A stretch of 64,000 nt of DNA from Trichocoleus desertorum ATA4-8-CV12 (GCA_019358975.1 JAHHIL010000004.1:124001-188000), one strand, 5' to 3'. Shown: positions 45,340 to 55,021, counted from the first letter of the stretch. Numbers and translations are program-made. Notes: generated by a model not told the origin, from the sequence alone.

Positions 45340-45357
45340 CCCCCCAATTCTGGGGGG
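45340..45357. repeat. C/G-rich palindromic intergenic repeat
   Basis: CCCCCCA-ATTC-TGGGGGG, a 7-bp stem with 4-nt loop, inside a C-rich then G-rich stretch (about 45331-45430) of the type dispersed through cyanobacterial intergenic DNA. It lies between the epimerase and prmA. Confidence 0.8.
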
Positions 45358-45490
45358 AACTTTAATGGAGCTTCTCCCTTTCTGGAATGCCCGTTAGGGC
45401 TATGAGTTGGGGGACGGGAGGGGGCTTTTATTAGTCGTGCAGGAGGTTTAGTGAGCGACTCAAGGAGAAAGGAGAAGCGATCGCGCTTGG

Positions 45491-46462
45491 CTAAAGCTGA
45501 TAAGCCAAGGCCACCCACTCGTCAAAGCGTTCTGAGTCAATGACGGTAAAACCTACTGCTGTAAGGGCTGCTGTTACTTCTGCTTCATGATCTGTGGTAA
45601 AACCAGCCGTAATTAGCCGTCCTCCTGGGGCATGAGTCTGTCGTAGCGCTTGTCGGTAGTCCTCTGCTAAAACGACATGCACCCGCGCCAAGATATTTGC
45701 CATAATCAGGTCGAATTCTGCTGCCCCCTGCACCGTGGGGATATGGTCGCTAATGTCTCCGCCCATCCAATGCCCTAGCGCGCTGCCACCCCCTAAGCTG
45801 CCTTCCATCACTCTGACTCGCTGCTGCACCCCATTGCGCTCAACTGCATCCTGAGTAGACTCTACAGCCACCCGATCGTTATCTAAGGCCAAGACATGTC
45901 CGCCTAGCTTCGCGATCGCCACACTCAAAATTCCTGAGCCTGAGCCTAAATCGAGAGCCTGCATTTCAGGGACAACATGCCGCTCTAGCAATCGGAGACT
46001 GAGCCTGGTGGCTGGATGGAGACCACTGCCAAACGCAAGGCTTGTCTTTATCCTTAAAGTGATTTCATCTGCTGTTTCAGGTTGGTAAGGGATATCTCCT
46101 GGCAGCACAACAAAGCGATCGCCGATGCGGTGAACCAGGGAACTCAGCGCCTCTGAGAGGACAGGTTTCTCCTCCACGATCGCAGTCTGTAACTCCGTGG
46201 TCAGCCCAGTGCGATGGAGAGGCGAGAGCACAGACTCAATTTCGGCGATCCGAGTTCTCACCCGGATATCGTAGGGGAGATATAAACAGATCGTGAATGC
46301 CCACTCAGGGACTAGAGTTTCTGGCTCTTGGGGGCAGCGAGACTCTAACTGGCTATAAGCCGTGACTTGGACATCCCCTTGATAGTCTGTACCTGCCAGC
46401 AGTGTCTGAACCCAATCCACTGCCTCTGGTGTGGTATCAAGGCTCAATTCAATCCACGACAT
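45491..46462 (-). CDS. prmA: Ribosomal protein L11 methyltransferase
   Basis: 323 residues. An N-terminal substrate-recognition domain (SWIELSLDTTPEAVDWV) leads to a class I methyltransferase with FGSGLHPATRLSLRLLE, the SAM motif LDLGSGSGILSVA, a later LDND acidic loop and FDLIMANILA, all PrmA signatures. It methylates ribosomal protein L11. It is slightly longer than usual, with an insertion rich in Gly after VMEGSLGGG. Confidence 0.93.
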   Translation of the reverse strand: MSWIELSLDTTPEAVDWVQTLLAGTDYQGDVQVTAYSQLESRCPQEPETLVPEWAFTICLYLPYDIRVRTRIAEIESVLSPLHRTGLTTELQTAIVEEKPVLSEALSSLVHRIGDRFVVLPGDIPYQPETADEITLRIKTSLAFGSGLHPATRLSLRLLERHVVPEMQALDLGSGSGILSVAIAKLGGHVLALDNDRVAVESTQDAVERNGVQQRVRVMEGSLGGGSALGHWMGGDISDHIPTVQGAAEFDLIMANILARVHVVLAEDYRQALRQTHAPGGRLITAGFTTDHEAEVTAALTAVGFTVIDSERFDEWVALAYQL

Positions 46463-46510
46463 ACTTACTTCCCTAAAGCGCTCATTCTATCTTGGCTTAT
46501 GTACCTTGGC

Positions 46511-48262
46511 TTACGGCAGCTCGATCAACTCCAGTTGTTCTTGACGGAAAACCAACGGTTGCCGTATCTGCCAGGTTTTGTCTTGGGAGAGTTGCAATAC
46601 TTGCTGATGATGATTCGCTAAATTGGGGCGATGTCCTACGCTCAAAAAAGTTGTACCCATTGCTTGAAGCGCTTGGTAGAGGCGTTCCTCATTGTCAAGA
46701 TCCAAGGCGCTGGTGGCTTCATCTAAAATGGCGTATTTGGGTTGATTTACGAGTAGGCGAGCAAAGGTGAGACGCTGTTGTTCTCCTAGAGATAGAACCT
46801 CTGCCCAATCGCGCTGGGCCTCAAAACCCCCAAAGCGTTCATCTAAATCCGCTAAGTTGACCTGTTGCAGTACGTGTTTTAAGGATTGGTCATCAACTTC
46901 AATATGAGTATTGGGGTAAAGCAGTTGGTCCCGCAGCGTTCCCATCACCATATAGGGGCGTTGGGGCAGAAACAGAATTTCGCCTGCTTCTGGACGCAAA
47001 ATGCTGCCACGACCCGCGTTCCATAATCCTGCGATCGCGCGTAGCAGCGAACTCTTGCCGCAACCACTCGGCCCCATCACCAAGAGTCCTTGCCCGGTCG
47101 ATAAGTCTACCGAGAGATCTTCGATCAAGATTCGTTGATGGTTAGGGGTTTCTAAGGTGAGATGTTCTACCGCAAGGCGATCAGCGGCGATGGTCTGAAT
47201 GGTTGTCTGGGGAGATGAGCTAAGAGCAGCAGTATCAGCAGTTTGGCTGGTTTCTGTCTGTTCTAGAAACTCAGCAAAGGTATACAAACGATTAATGCCC
47301 GCGCCAAAAGTAGTTAGCGCTTGGAAACGAGCCACTACCACATTCAGCGAGAAGAAGACCCGGACAAAGGCTCCTTGCGCTTCACTGACTTTACCTACCT
47401 CCATCTCTCCCGCAAAGATCGCTGGCGCTACAACCAGAGCTGGCAGCACGAAAGGGATGAATTCATAGGCGTTCGTCAATACATTCAAATTTAATTCCCA
47501 AATTAGCAGCCGCTTCACATTGTCGAACACTTCCAGAAAGCGGTGTTGGATCTGTTGCGACTCCTGCTCCTCTCCTCGATAGAAGGCGATCGCTTCGGCA
47601 TTTTCCCGAATTCGCACCAAACTAAAGCGAAAGTCGGCTTCTTTTTTGAGTTGTTCAAAGTTGAGCCGTACCAGTGGTTTGCCAAATACAAGGGTGGTCA
47701 CTACGGTACCGACCAAAGCGTAAAGCACCAGGAAAAGTACTAGAGGGCGAGAAATTCCCCAAAGGACGCCACTAAATGCAATCACTGAGAGCACAGACTC
47801 CACTAGCACTAACAAGAAGGTCAGAGATTCTTGGGTGAAACTTCTGACATCTTCCGCAATCCGTTGATCCGGGTTGTCGATGTCTGTGTTGGAGGTGTTG
47901 AGGTGATAGTAGGCGCGATCGCTAAAGTAGTTCTCTAAAAAGCGATTGGTCAGCCAACGCCGCCATTGCAAACTCAGGCGATCGCGCAAATACCGATAAC
48001 CTGCGAGTAGGGGAGCGTAGATGACGAGAACGGCAATAAAGATAGTGACGGTTTGCCAGAATCGGGGTTCATCTTGAGCCGAAAGTGCTGAGATTAACAC
48101 TCCTCGCTTGTTGTTGAGCACCACGCTCAGCCCTGTGTAGGCCAGCAAAAATAGCACCACTCCCAGCAATAAGCCTCTGGCTTGCCATTTCTCATCTCCG
48201 AACCAGTAAGATTTGGCGATCGCCCAAAATTGCTGCAACACTTTGAAGTTCAATCGATCCAT
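46511..48262 (-). CDS. SbmA/BacA-like fused ABC transporter
   Basis: 583 residues. The membrane part (about 1-330) carries the ABC_membrane_2 / SbmA-BacA pattern RWRRWLTNRFLENYF, YYHLN and NPDQRIAEDVRSF; the ATPase has Walker A GPSGCGKSS, a SLGEQQR signature variant and Walker [12 protein letters not shown]. Relatives (YddA, peroxisomal ABCD) move peptides, vitamin B12-like compounds or acyl-CoA. ATG 48262 (MDRLNFK) follows AAGGAAA and is preferred to a TTG 13 codons upstream. Confidence 0.9.
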   Translation of the reverse strand: MDRLNFKVLQQFWAIAKSYWFGDEKWQARGLLLGVVLFLLAYTGLSVVLNNKRGVLISALSAQDEPRFWQTVTIFIAVLVIYAPLLAGYRYLRDRLSLQWRRWLTNRFLENYFSDRAYYHLNTSNTDIDNPDQRIAEDVRSFTQESLTFLLVLVESVLSVIAFSGVLWGISRPLVLFLVLYALVGTVVTTLVFGKPLVRLNFEQLKKEADFRFSLVRIRENAEAIAFYRGEEQESQQIQHRFLEVFDNVKRLLIWELNLNVLTNAYEFIPFVLPALVVAPAIFAGEMEVGKVSEAQGAFVRVFFSLNVVVARFQALTTFGAGINRLYTFAEFLEQTETSQTADTAALSSSPQTTIQTIAADRLAVEHLTLETPNHQRILIEDLSVDLSTGQGLLVMGPSGCGKSSLLRAIAGLWNAGRGSILRPEAGEILFLPQRPYMVMGTLRDQLLYPNTHIEVDDQSLKHVLQQVNLADLDERFGGFEAQRDWAEVLSLGEQQRLTFARLLVNQPKYAILDEATSALDLDNEERLYQALQAMGTTFLSVGHRPNLANHHQQVLQLSQDKTWQIRQPLVFRQEQLELIELP

Positions 48263-48358
48263 CTGCTTGCTTTCCTTGAATTGCTCTGCTAGCGGTGCCA
48301 ACCACGACTCAAAGGCTAAACCGACTCAAGCCAGTTGAAATCTGCCCGATAGCCGATT

Positions 48359-48931
48359 CTACAGTGCAAAGTGCCGATGTGAGGCTGATCCATACTCCCA
48401 GGCTTCTTGTGTCAACCGCCATTCAACTTGTTGCCAACCCTGGGCTGTCATCCAATCGGGGCTGGGACGTTGGCCCACTTCAATAAACCCATAGCGCTTG
48501 GCCAAACGAGCGACCCGCAGATTTGCACTAACAGAAACACCTAAAATCTCTTTTAATCTCAGCTCTCCAAATCCAAACTCAATCAAAGCTTGGCCAATCT
48601 CAATGGCATAAGCGTAACGCCCCCAAAACTGAGGAGCCAACTCAATGCCTAGTTCTGCTTGATTGGCGTTATAACCTTCGCTGCGTAAGCCACCGCAACC
48701 AATGAGCTCTAGTGATTTGCGGCGATCGAGGATAGCAAGCTGATAGTTGCGGCGGGGAGATTCGGTTGCCCATTGGCTGAACAGACGGAGCAGTTCCTGA
48801 GTCTGGTTGGGTGTGACTTCTTCGGGCGCACAGAATTCGGCATATCGTGGATCGGCATGATAAGCCAAGAACGGAGGCTCGTCTTCCTGAGTAAAGTCTC
48901 GCAGCAGAAATCTCTTCGTGAGGATTTCCAT
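48359..48931 (-). CDS. GNAT acetyltransferase (RimJ/RimL-like)
   Basis: 190 residues. RFLLRDFTQEDEPPFLAY at the start, ELGIELAPQFWGRYAYAIEI as the acetyl-CoA region and VSVSANLRVARLAKRYGFIEVG at the end are the Acetyltransf_3 pattern. The substrate is unknown. It lies 96 bp upstream of the SbmA-like gene on the same strand. Confidence 0.88.
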   Translation of the reverse strand: MEILTKRFLLRDFTQEDEPPFLAYHADPRYAEFCAPEEVTPNQTQELLRLFSQWATESPRRNYQLAILDRRKSLELIGCGGLRSEGYNANQAELGIELAPQFWGRYAYAIEIGQALIEFGFGELRLKEILGVSVSANLRVARLAKRYGFIEVGQRPSPDWMTAQGWQQVEWRLTQEAWEYGSASHRHFAL

Positions 48932-49058
48932 AGTTTTATCTTCTACAGTAGCCTGAAGGCGATCGCCCTATATTGTGAACTTAAAAGATTTTTCCGAGAA
49001 AAACCTTCCCTTTGTTGAAGTTGGATGACTAGATAGAGATAGTGTTTAGTTATACCGT

Positions 49059-49718
49059 ATGTTCGATCAGCGAGAATTGTATGCGCTAGAAGAGGGAGGA
49101 CCGTTACGCCTCGACATTTCTTGGGGATTCTTCAGCCCCAAAATTGTGATTCGGCTCGATGGCGAGGTCATTAGCAAAATCCCTAAAAGCCAACTTACTG
49201 AGCTGCATACGTTTCTCCTTAATGACGGCTCCCAGTTAGAGATTCAGCAGGTTGCCAGCTTCAAAATTTTGGGTATGGTGTTTCAGCCCTACTTGCACAT
49301 CACCTTAAACGGGCAAGCTTTACCGGGGGTCATAGTCAACCCCGAACAACGTCAAGAGGATGCTAGCGGTTGGGTTCTCTTTATTGCCTTAATGAAGTTT
49401 GTTCAGGGGATACTGGCACCTACCAAAGCCCTCACGTTCCCTTTACCCTGGAAATTCCAAGAGTTGGTGGAGTGGCAACAGAGCTTTACAGGTGCGATCG
49501 CGACTGGCCTCATTTTGCTAGGACTTTGGTTTCTAACCAAGCGCTACAGCAAAATGGTTTTGACTGCGGCCCTGGTGATTATTTTGGGCAGCTTCCTATT
49601 GGAGCTCGCCTGCACCCTGATTTGTCGCCAACCTCGAACCTTTGTCCTAGCCGCGATCGAAGGTCTGGCCGCGATCTCGCTCTATCAAGCTTTAAAGACG
49701 GCTCCCAAAAGTCAATAG
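49059..49718 (+). CDS. Hypothetical membrane protein
   Basis: 219 residues. The N-terminal ~100 residues are beta-rich and soluble (PKIVIRLDGEVISKIP), and the C-terminal half has four hydrophobic helices (WVLFIALMKFVQGIL, GAIATGLILLGLWFL, MVLTAALVIILGSFLLEL, FVLAAIEGLAAISLY). No family was recognised. It converges on the rlmI-like gene with 7 bp between stops. Confidence 0.7.
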   Translation: MFDQRELYALEEGGPLRLDISWGFFSPKIVIRLDGEVISKIPKSQLTELHTFLLNDGSQLEIQQVASFKILGMVFQPYLHITLNGQALPGVIVNPEQRQEDASGWVLFIALMKFVQGILAPTKALTFPLPWKFQELVEWQQSFTGAIATGLILLGLWFLTKRYSKMVLTAALVIILGSFLLELACTLICRQPRTFVLAAIEGLAAISLYQALKTAPKSQ

Positions 49719-49725
49719 GCCAACC

Positions 49726-50913
49726 TCACCTGACTCGCCCGACTACAAACTTGAGATAGCGTCCTTCTGGAAAGTGAGCGGGGACAGGATGATCGAGGGG
49801 TTGACCTGCTTCATGGATGATTTGCACTCGTCGTCCTGCCGAAGCCCCTGCTGCCGCGATCGCTTCCTTAAAGGCTTCGGGGCTGACCTGACTCGTACAA
49901 CTGCCGCTTACCAGTAATCCACCAGGAGCGACACAACGCAGAGCTAGTGCATTCAGTTTGACATAAGCTCGTTGTGCAGCATGACGATTTTGCTTGCTCT
50001 TGGCAAAACTTGGTGGGTCAAGAATTACTAGATCAAAAAAGCGCTTTTGCTCCACATAGCTATTGAGCAGATTGAAACAGTCTTGGGTCACAAAGGTATG
50101 TCGCTCAGGTTCCAGACCATTGAGAGCGATATTGGTGTTTGCTGCTTCTGCCAGCCCCTTGCCAATATCGACGCTGGTGACATGCCGTGCCTGACCCCGC
50201 AACGCATATAGCGAGAAGGCTCCTGTATAAGCAAAACAGTTGAGGACATCACGCCCTTGGCTTAGGTCTTGGACAAAGCGGCGGTTTTCGCGATGGTCTA
50301 GAAATAGCCCTGTTTTTTGCCCAGAATACAAATTTACCTGAAACGCCAGTCCGTGCTCTTTCACTACCAAGTCATCCGGTGCAGGCTGACCCCACAAGCG
50401 TTCGATCTTGCTATCACATTTGCCCTCAGCTGGTTCATCCGAGGCTCTATGCTGAGTGCGTAGGAAGATGCCCTGTAGGGGTTTGGCGGCTCTGAGGGCA
50501 TCCACTAGCCAATCGAGGAGCACAGCGGCTCCTTCCATGTAGGTTTGCACCACGGCAAAGTCGTTATAGAGATCGACCGTTATCCCTGGCAGGCCATCTC
50601 CTTCGCCAAACAACCACCGATACGCAGTACAACCTTTTTCTCTGAGTGGAGAGCGCAAGTCCCAAGCGGCCTGTACCTGTTCCCGCAGCCACCGAGCATC
50701 CGGAACTTGCTCCTCCGAAAAAATCCGGATCGCGATCGGGCCATTGGTATCCCAAAGACCATATCCTGTCCAATTGCCACAGCGGGCTCGCACCCAGGTT
50801 CCGGATGGGAAATGCAGGTTAGATGGGACATGGTTACGGTAGACCCAAGGATGCCCTTGCAGGAGCCGCTCTTTGAGAGCTGTTGGAAGTTGAATGTGGG
50901 GCAGCTTTGCCAT
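49726..50913 (-). CDS. rlmI: RlmI-like 23S rRNA cytosine methyltransferase
   Basis: 395 residues. An N-terminal PUA domain (GHPWVYRNHV, YGLWDTNGPIAIRI) binds RNA, then a central domain and a class I methyltransferase with QKTGLFLDHRENRR, VLNCFAYTGAFS, VTSVDIG and LDPPSFAKSK. RlmI methylates C1962 of 23S rRNA in E. coli; specificity here is inferred from the family. Confidence 0.88.
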   Translation of the reverse strand: MAKLPHIQLPTALKERLLQGHPWVYRNHVPSNLHFPSGTWVRARCGNWTGYGLWDTNGPIAIRIFSEEQVPDARWLREQVQAAWDLRSPLREKGCTAYRWLFGEGDGLPGITVDLYNDFAVVQTYMEGAAVLLDWLVDALRAAKPLQGIFLRTQHRASDEPAEGKCDSKIERLWGQPAPDDLVVKEHGLAFQVNLYSGQKTGLFLDHRENRRFVQDLSQGRDVLNCFAYTGAFSLYALRGQARHVTSVDIGKGLAEAANTNIALNGLEPERHTFVTQDCFNLLNSYVEQKRFFDLVILDPPSFAKSKQNRHAAQRAYVKLNALALRCVAPGGLLVSGSCTSQVSPEAFKEAIAAAGASAGRRVQIIHEAGQPLDHPVPAHFPEGRYLKFVVGRVR

Positions 50914-51057
50914 GATTTCAGTTAAACAGCCGTTCTTTGTTCGCTGCGCCTAAAAAGAGTCCTTTTCAACTATACAATTGCGATCGCTCAAATACCGATC
51001 CTAATGATGGAGCGATCGAGCTTTTAAGCTGTCAGAAATGTAAGCGGACACAAGCAA

Positions 51058-51459
51058 TCAGGAGTTGGGTACGTGGTGGCCTCGCCAGTGGAGGAAGGCA
51101 GCAGCTTGTGCCTTGCGAAGCATGAAGCGGTCAGACTGCGATCGCAGTTCTATCAACTCCAGTTGTTCTGCTTGAGATAAGGTTCGGTTCTGGTTGCGAT
51201 CGAGTAACTCGTCGTATCGTGCCATCTCTTCAGCAGTTTTTCGAGCTGAGGCAATTTTCCACAAAGCCTCGTCTTCAAGGCGATCGAGTGCTGCTAAGTC
51301 CGTCTTGAATTCATCTGGTACATTATCCCAGTCTGGCGGACTGCCAACTTTGAGGGCATGCAGCATCACTTCTTCGAGCGATCGCCCAGTTGCGTTAGCA
51401 GTATTGACCAACCGCTGATAGATTAGGTCTGGAATTTGTAGGGTAACAGTGGCAACCAT
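51058..51459 (-). CDS. Ribbon-helix-helix antitoxin-like protein
   Basis: 133 residues. The start TVTLQIPDLIYQRLVNTANA and SLEEVMLHAL fit a ribbon-helix-helix, followed by a helical, charged C-terminal part (LELIELRSQSDRFMLRKAQAAAFL). Similar proteins are common in cyanobacteria and often lie before a toxin or HNH-type gene; here no partner frame follows in the 144 bp before rlmI, so it looks orphaned. Confidence 0.7.
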   Translation of the reverse strand: MVATVTLQIPDLIYQRLVNTANATGRSLEEVMLHALKVGSPPDWDNVPDEFKTDLAALDRLEDEALWKIASARKTAEEMARYDELLDRNQNRTLSQAEQLELIELRSQSDRFMLRKAQAAAFLHWRGHHVPNS

Positions 51460-51511
51460 TGAGATTCAACGTTCAACTTCTAGTAAAAGAATGTTTAGCA
51501 AGTCTACGGAG

Positions 51512-54500
51512 TTATGGCTTAGACGCAGGAGGAAGCTGAAGTTCAATGCCTAGTTTGCTGCCTAAATCTATGGCGTTATTGGCAAAATCGGTGCCGCTTG
51601 CAATCTGTGTAGCAATCATTGCACCGATGGCTGCTAAAGCAAACAAGCGCTTTCTCAATCGGGTTAAATTGCGCTGATTTTCAGGTTTCTTGATTTCCAC
51701 TTCTACATCATCAATGTCAACCAAGGCATCATCCTGGATTTCCTGAGGGAATTGCGCGGCGATTTGGCGCATGTTGGTGATGAGTTGTAAGAGTTCAGCA
51801 GTGTTGGCACCGCTGGTTTGGCTAAAGTTGGATGCTGTCACTTGAGCGCTATCTTTAGCTTCATTGACGAAGTTTCCGATGTTTGCGCCTTGGTTATTGT
51901 TTGTATACTGAGAACCTTCTGACATTGCTCTTGCCTCTGCTTTGTTGTTGTTGATAATAAATATATTCTTGTATGCTTTCTCACCCATGCTTCCTTTCTC
52001 ATCAATTTCGTGTTTTTGCCGCAGTTCGATCGGTTCGTAACCCTCTAGAAGTTGGCGCAGATTCACAATGATACCTAGCCTGCCGATTGGATGATCTCGA
52101 ATTCCCATCTTTTCGAGTCCCAAGAGTTCCTGGTAGTTAAGGGGTGGATGGTTGGGATAGTCAGGAACAGGCACCCACTCAGTTGCTTCAGGGTTGGCGA
52201 AGGTGCCGTGAATTCGGTTGAATACATCGCGGATCATCACCAGGAACGATCGCCGAGTTGTTTCACGACCGCTGATAGAGATGAAGATTTTCTTATCTTC
52301 TAGGTCAGCTTTAATGCGGGCAATGTTGTAGGTTTCGCTACCTTCGGTATAGGCAAGCATGACTCCGCTGCGCCAGTAAGTGTGGCTATAGATTTTGTCG
52401 TGGGTAAGAACAATGAAGCGGGAGAGGATGCTTTCGGGTAGAACGCGATAGTGATACTGAAACTCTAGGGTGTCGCCTTCGAGGTTAGTATCTTTGGGTT
52501 CCTCTTTCGAGAGGAGTCCGGGGATGAGGAAGGTATCTGTAGCGCAGTTATGGATTTGGAAACAGAGCTGAAATTCTTTCATCAGCTCGATTAGGTAGTG
52601 ATGACGATTGGTAGGGTAGCGTTGGGAGTTAAGAACGCGGCTGAGGTCAGCGTAGGTAAGAATGCCTTTGGTTTTAGTTTTGAGGATTTCATCACTGAGG
52701 AGGGCGTAAATACCCTCAGTTACCCAATCAGGGTTGAGGACGTTGGTGGATTGCAGAATCGGGTGATCGCGGAAATTAAGTACCAGTCCTAGGTTGTGCA
52801 GGAGGTCAATTAGTTGTTCTTGGTTCGTTTCTTCGGTGACAGTTTTGGCAGCACAGATGCAAGCGTATTTGCCATAGCTGATAAAGTCTTCATCCATGCT
52901 CTCAAGCTGTTCTTTCACCTCAAACCAGGAGAGTGGTAGGAGGTTGTAAACATCGTTGAGTTGGCCCACTTCACGGGTAATGGCGCTGCGGAGATCGTTG
53001 ATTCCCTCGTTGGTGTCGCAAGATGTTTCAATAATGTCTTTGATGTTGGGGTATTTATCGCGTAGAGCTTTGCGGTTGATGTCGAAAGGCTGCTCGTCCT
53101 TTTTGTTGCCCACGATGATGACGGGAGATTGACCGCCAAAGCTTTCGATCAGTTTGAGCCAGTATTCAATGCGGTTTTCCTCTTCACTGGTGCGGCAGTT
53201 GCACACCAAGAGGTAAAGAGATCGCTTGGTTAGGAAGAACTGGTGAGTGGCATGGTAAATTTCTTGTCCACCAAAGTCCCAGACGTTGAGCCGCACATCT
53301 TTGCTGTTGACGTGAATATTCCAGGTTTCGATGTTGAGGCCATCTGTTTGAGATTCGTGGCGATTAAATCGGTTGTAGAGGAGACGGTTGATCAGAGAGG
53401 TTTTGCCGACACTACCTTGACCGATGAGGAGTAGTTTGGCTTCATTCAACGGGCGGACTTCGCCACTACGGAGTTGACGGCAGTAATTGAAGATAGCCTC
53501 AACAGAACCAGGATCTTGATGAAGGTCTGGTGGGCCAAGAATTTCTGGGGAAATGGGTAGCGGATTTTGACGCAGATCTAATTTATTGAGATTGGGTAGT
53601 TCTTCGAGCCAACTGGGTATCTCAGTAATTTGATTGTTATAGAGGTGAAGCTTAGTGAGATTGGTGAGTTGTGCGATCGCTTCTGGAACTTGCGTGAGCT
53701 GGTTGCCAGAAAGGTCAAGCTTAGTGAGATTAGTGAGTTGTGCGATCGCTTCTGGAACTTGCGTGAGCTGGTTGCCAGAAAGGTCAAGCTTAGTGAGATT
53801 AGTGAGTTGTGTGATCGCTTCTGGAACTTGTGTGAGCTGGTTGTCAGAAAGGTCAAGCTTAGTGAGATTAGTGAGTTGGGCGATCGCTTCTGGAACTTGC
53901 GTGAGCTGGTTGCTAGAGAGGGTAAGCGTAGTGAGATTAGTGAGTTGGGCGATCGCTTCTGGAACTTGTGTGAGCTGGTTGTTAAAGAGGGCAAGCGTAG
54001 TGAGATTGGTGAGTTGGGCGATCGCTGCTGGAACTTGTGTGAGCTGGTTGCTAGAGAGGGTAAGCGTAGTGAGATTGGTGAGTTGGGCGATCGCTGCTGG
54101 AACTTGTGTGAGCTGGCTTCTAGAAAGGTGAAGCGTAGTCAGACTTGTCAGTTGTGCGATCGCTTTTGGAACTTGCGTGAGCTGGTTGTTAGAGAGGTCA
54201 AGCGTAGTGAGATTGGTGAGTTGTGCGATCGCTTCTGGAACTTGTGTGAGCTGGTTGCTAGAGAGGGTAAGCGTAGTCAGACTTGTCAGTTGTGCGATCG
54301 CTTCTGGAACTTGTGTGAGCTGGTTGTTACGGAGGTAAAGCGTAGTCAGACTTGTCAGTTGTGCGATCGCTTCTGGAACTTGTGTGAGCTGGTTGTTACG
54401 GAGGTAAAGCGTAGTCAGACTTGTCAGTTGTGCGATCGCTTCTGGAACTTGTGTGAGCTGGTTGTATGAGAGGTCAAGCGTAGTGAGATTGGTGAGTTGG

Positions 54501-55021
54501 GCGATCGCTTCTGGAACTTGTGTGAGCTGGTTGTATGAGAGGTCAAGCGTAGTCAGATTGGTGAGTTGGGCGATCGCTTCTGGAACTTGCGTGAGCTGGT
54601 TGTTAGAGAGGTCAAGCGTAGTGAGATTGGTGAGTTGGGCGATCGCTTCTGGAACTTGCGTGAGCTGGTTGTTAGAGAGGTCAAGCGTAGTGAGATTGGT
54701 GAGTTGGGCGATCGCTTCTGGAACTTGCGTGAGCTGGTTGCTAGAGAGGTGAAGCGTAGTCAGATTGGTGAGTTGGGCGATCGCTTCTGGAACTTGCGTG
54801 AGCTGGTTGCTAGAGAGGTGAAGCGTAGTCAGATTGGTGAGTTGGGCGATCGCTTCTGGAACTTGCGTGAGCTGGTTGCTGGAGAGGTCAAGCGTAGTCA
54901 GATTGGTGAGTTGGGCGATCGCTTCTGGAATCTGCGTGAGCTGGTTGTTAGAGAGGGAAAGCTCTGTCCAACCTTCTTCGGCTGCTTGATCAATTAGCGC
55001 TAGCAACTCCTCTCGCGTCAT
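51512..55021 (-). CDS. ROCO protein: leucine-rich repeats, Roc GTPase, COR
   Basis: 1169 residues. Residues about 18-500 are some 21 leucine-rich repeats of 23 residues, most reading TNLTTLDLSxNQLTQVPEAIAQL-like. The Roc GTPase has G1 GQGSVGKTS (about 533), G3 DFGGQE, G4 GNKKDE and a later SCDTNEG; the COR domain follows (SWFEVKEQLESM to about 940). The C-terminal ~130 residues hold a Gln/Asn-rich stretch (YTNNNQGANIGNF) and a helical segment with a hydrophobic run (LFALAAIGAMIATQIA), a module seen at the end of several cyanobacterial NTPase proteins. It is related in layout to LRRK2. The role is unknown, perhaps a signalling scaffold or immune-like switch. Confidence 0.93.
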   Translation of the reverse strand: MTREELLALIDQAAEEGWTELSLSNNQLTQIPEAIAQLTNLTTLDLSSNQLTQVPEAIAQLTNLTTLHLSSNQLTQVPEAIAQLTNLTTLHLSSNQLTQVPEAIAQLTNLTTLDLSNNQLTQVPEAIAQLTNLTTLDLSNNQLTQVPEAIAQLTNLTTLDLSYNQLTQVPEAIAQLTNLTTLDLSYNQLTQVPEAIAQLTSLTTLYLRNNQLTQVPEAIAQLTSLTTLYLRNNQLTQVPEAIAQLTSLTTLTLSSNQLTQVPEAIAQLTNLTTLDLSNNQLTQVPKAIAQLTSLTTLHLSRSQLTQVPAAIAQLTNLTTLTLSSNQLTQVPAAIAQLTNLTTLALFNNQLTQVPEAIAQLTNLTTLTLSSNQLTQVPEAIAQLTNLTKLDLSDNQLTQVPEAITQLTNLTKLDLSGNQLTQVPEAIAQLTNLTKLDLSGNQLTQVPEAIAQLTNLTKLHLYNNQITEIPSWLEELPNLNKLDLRQNPLPISPEILGPPDLHQDPGSVEAIFNYCRQLRSGEVRPLNEAKLLLIGQGSVGKTSLINRLLYNRFNRHESQTDGLNIETWNIHVNSKDVRLNVWDFGGQEIYHATHQFFLTKRSLYLLVCNCRTSEEENRIEYWLKLIESFGGQSPVIIVGNKKDEQPFDINRKALRDKYPNIKDIIETSCDTNEGINDLRSAITREVGQLNDVYNLLPLSWFEVKEQLESMDEDFISYGKYACICAAKTVTEETNQEQLIDLLHNLGLVLNFRDHPILQSTNVLNPDWVTEGIYALLSDEILKTKTKGILTYADLSRVLNSQRYPTNRHHYLIELMKEFQLCFQIHNCATDTFLIPGLLSKEEPKDTNLEGDTLEFQYHYRVLPESILSRFIVLTHDKIYSHTYWRSGVMLAYTEGSETYNIARIKADLEDKKIFISISGRETTRRSFLVMIRDVFNRIHGTFANPEATEWVPVPDYPNHPPLNYQELLGLEKMGIRDHPIGRLGIIVNLRQLLEGYEPIELRQKHEIDEKGSMGEKAYKNIFIINNNKAEARAMSEGSQYTNNNQGANIGNFVNEAKDSAQVTASNFSQTSGANTAELLQLITNMRQIAAQFPQEIQDDALVDIDDVEVEIKKPENQRNLTRLRKRLFALAAIGAMIATQIASGTDFANNAIDLGSKLGIELQLPPASKP
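53590..54960 (-). repeat. 69-bp tandem repeats coding for the LRRs
   Basis: About twenty near-identical 69-bp units, each carrying GCGATCGC (HIP1) in the codons for EAIAQL. Neighbouring units are often identical, for example those at 54600-54720. The array makes long open frames on the opposite strand, which are artefacts of the repeat. Confidence 0.95.

Noticed and set aside
50914-51057. Toxin partner for the antitoxin-like gene at 51058
   Set aside because: No frame with a nuclease or toxin motif is present in the 144 bp that follow it.
53630-54752. Long plus-strand open frames of 279, 158, 143 and 99 residues
   Set aside because: They are antisense to the LRR repeats; the 69-bp unit happens to be open in other frames, so the frames are periodic artefacts.
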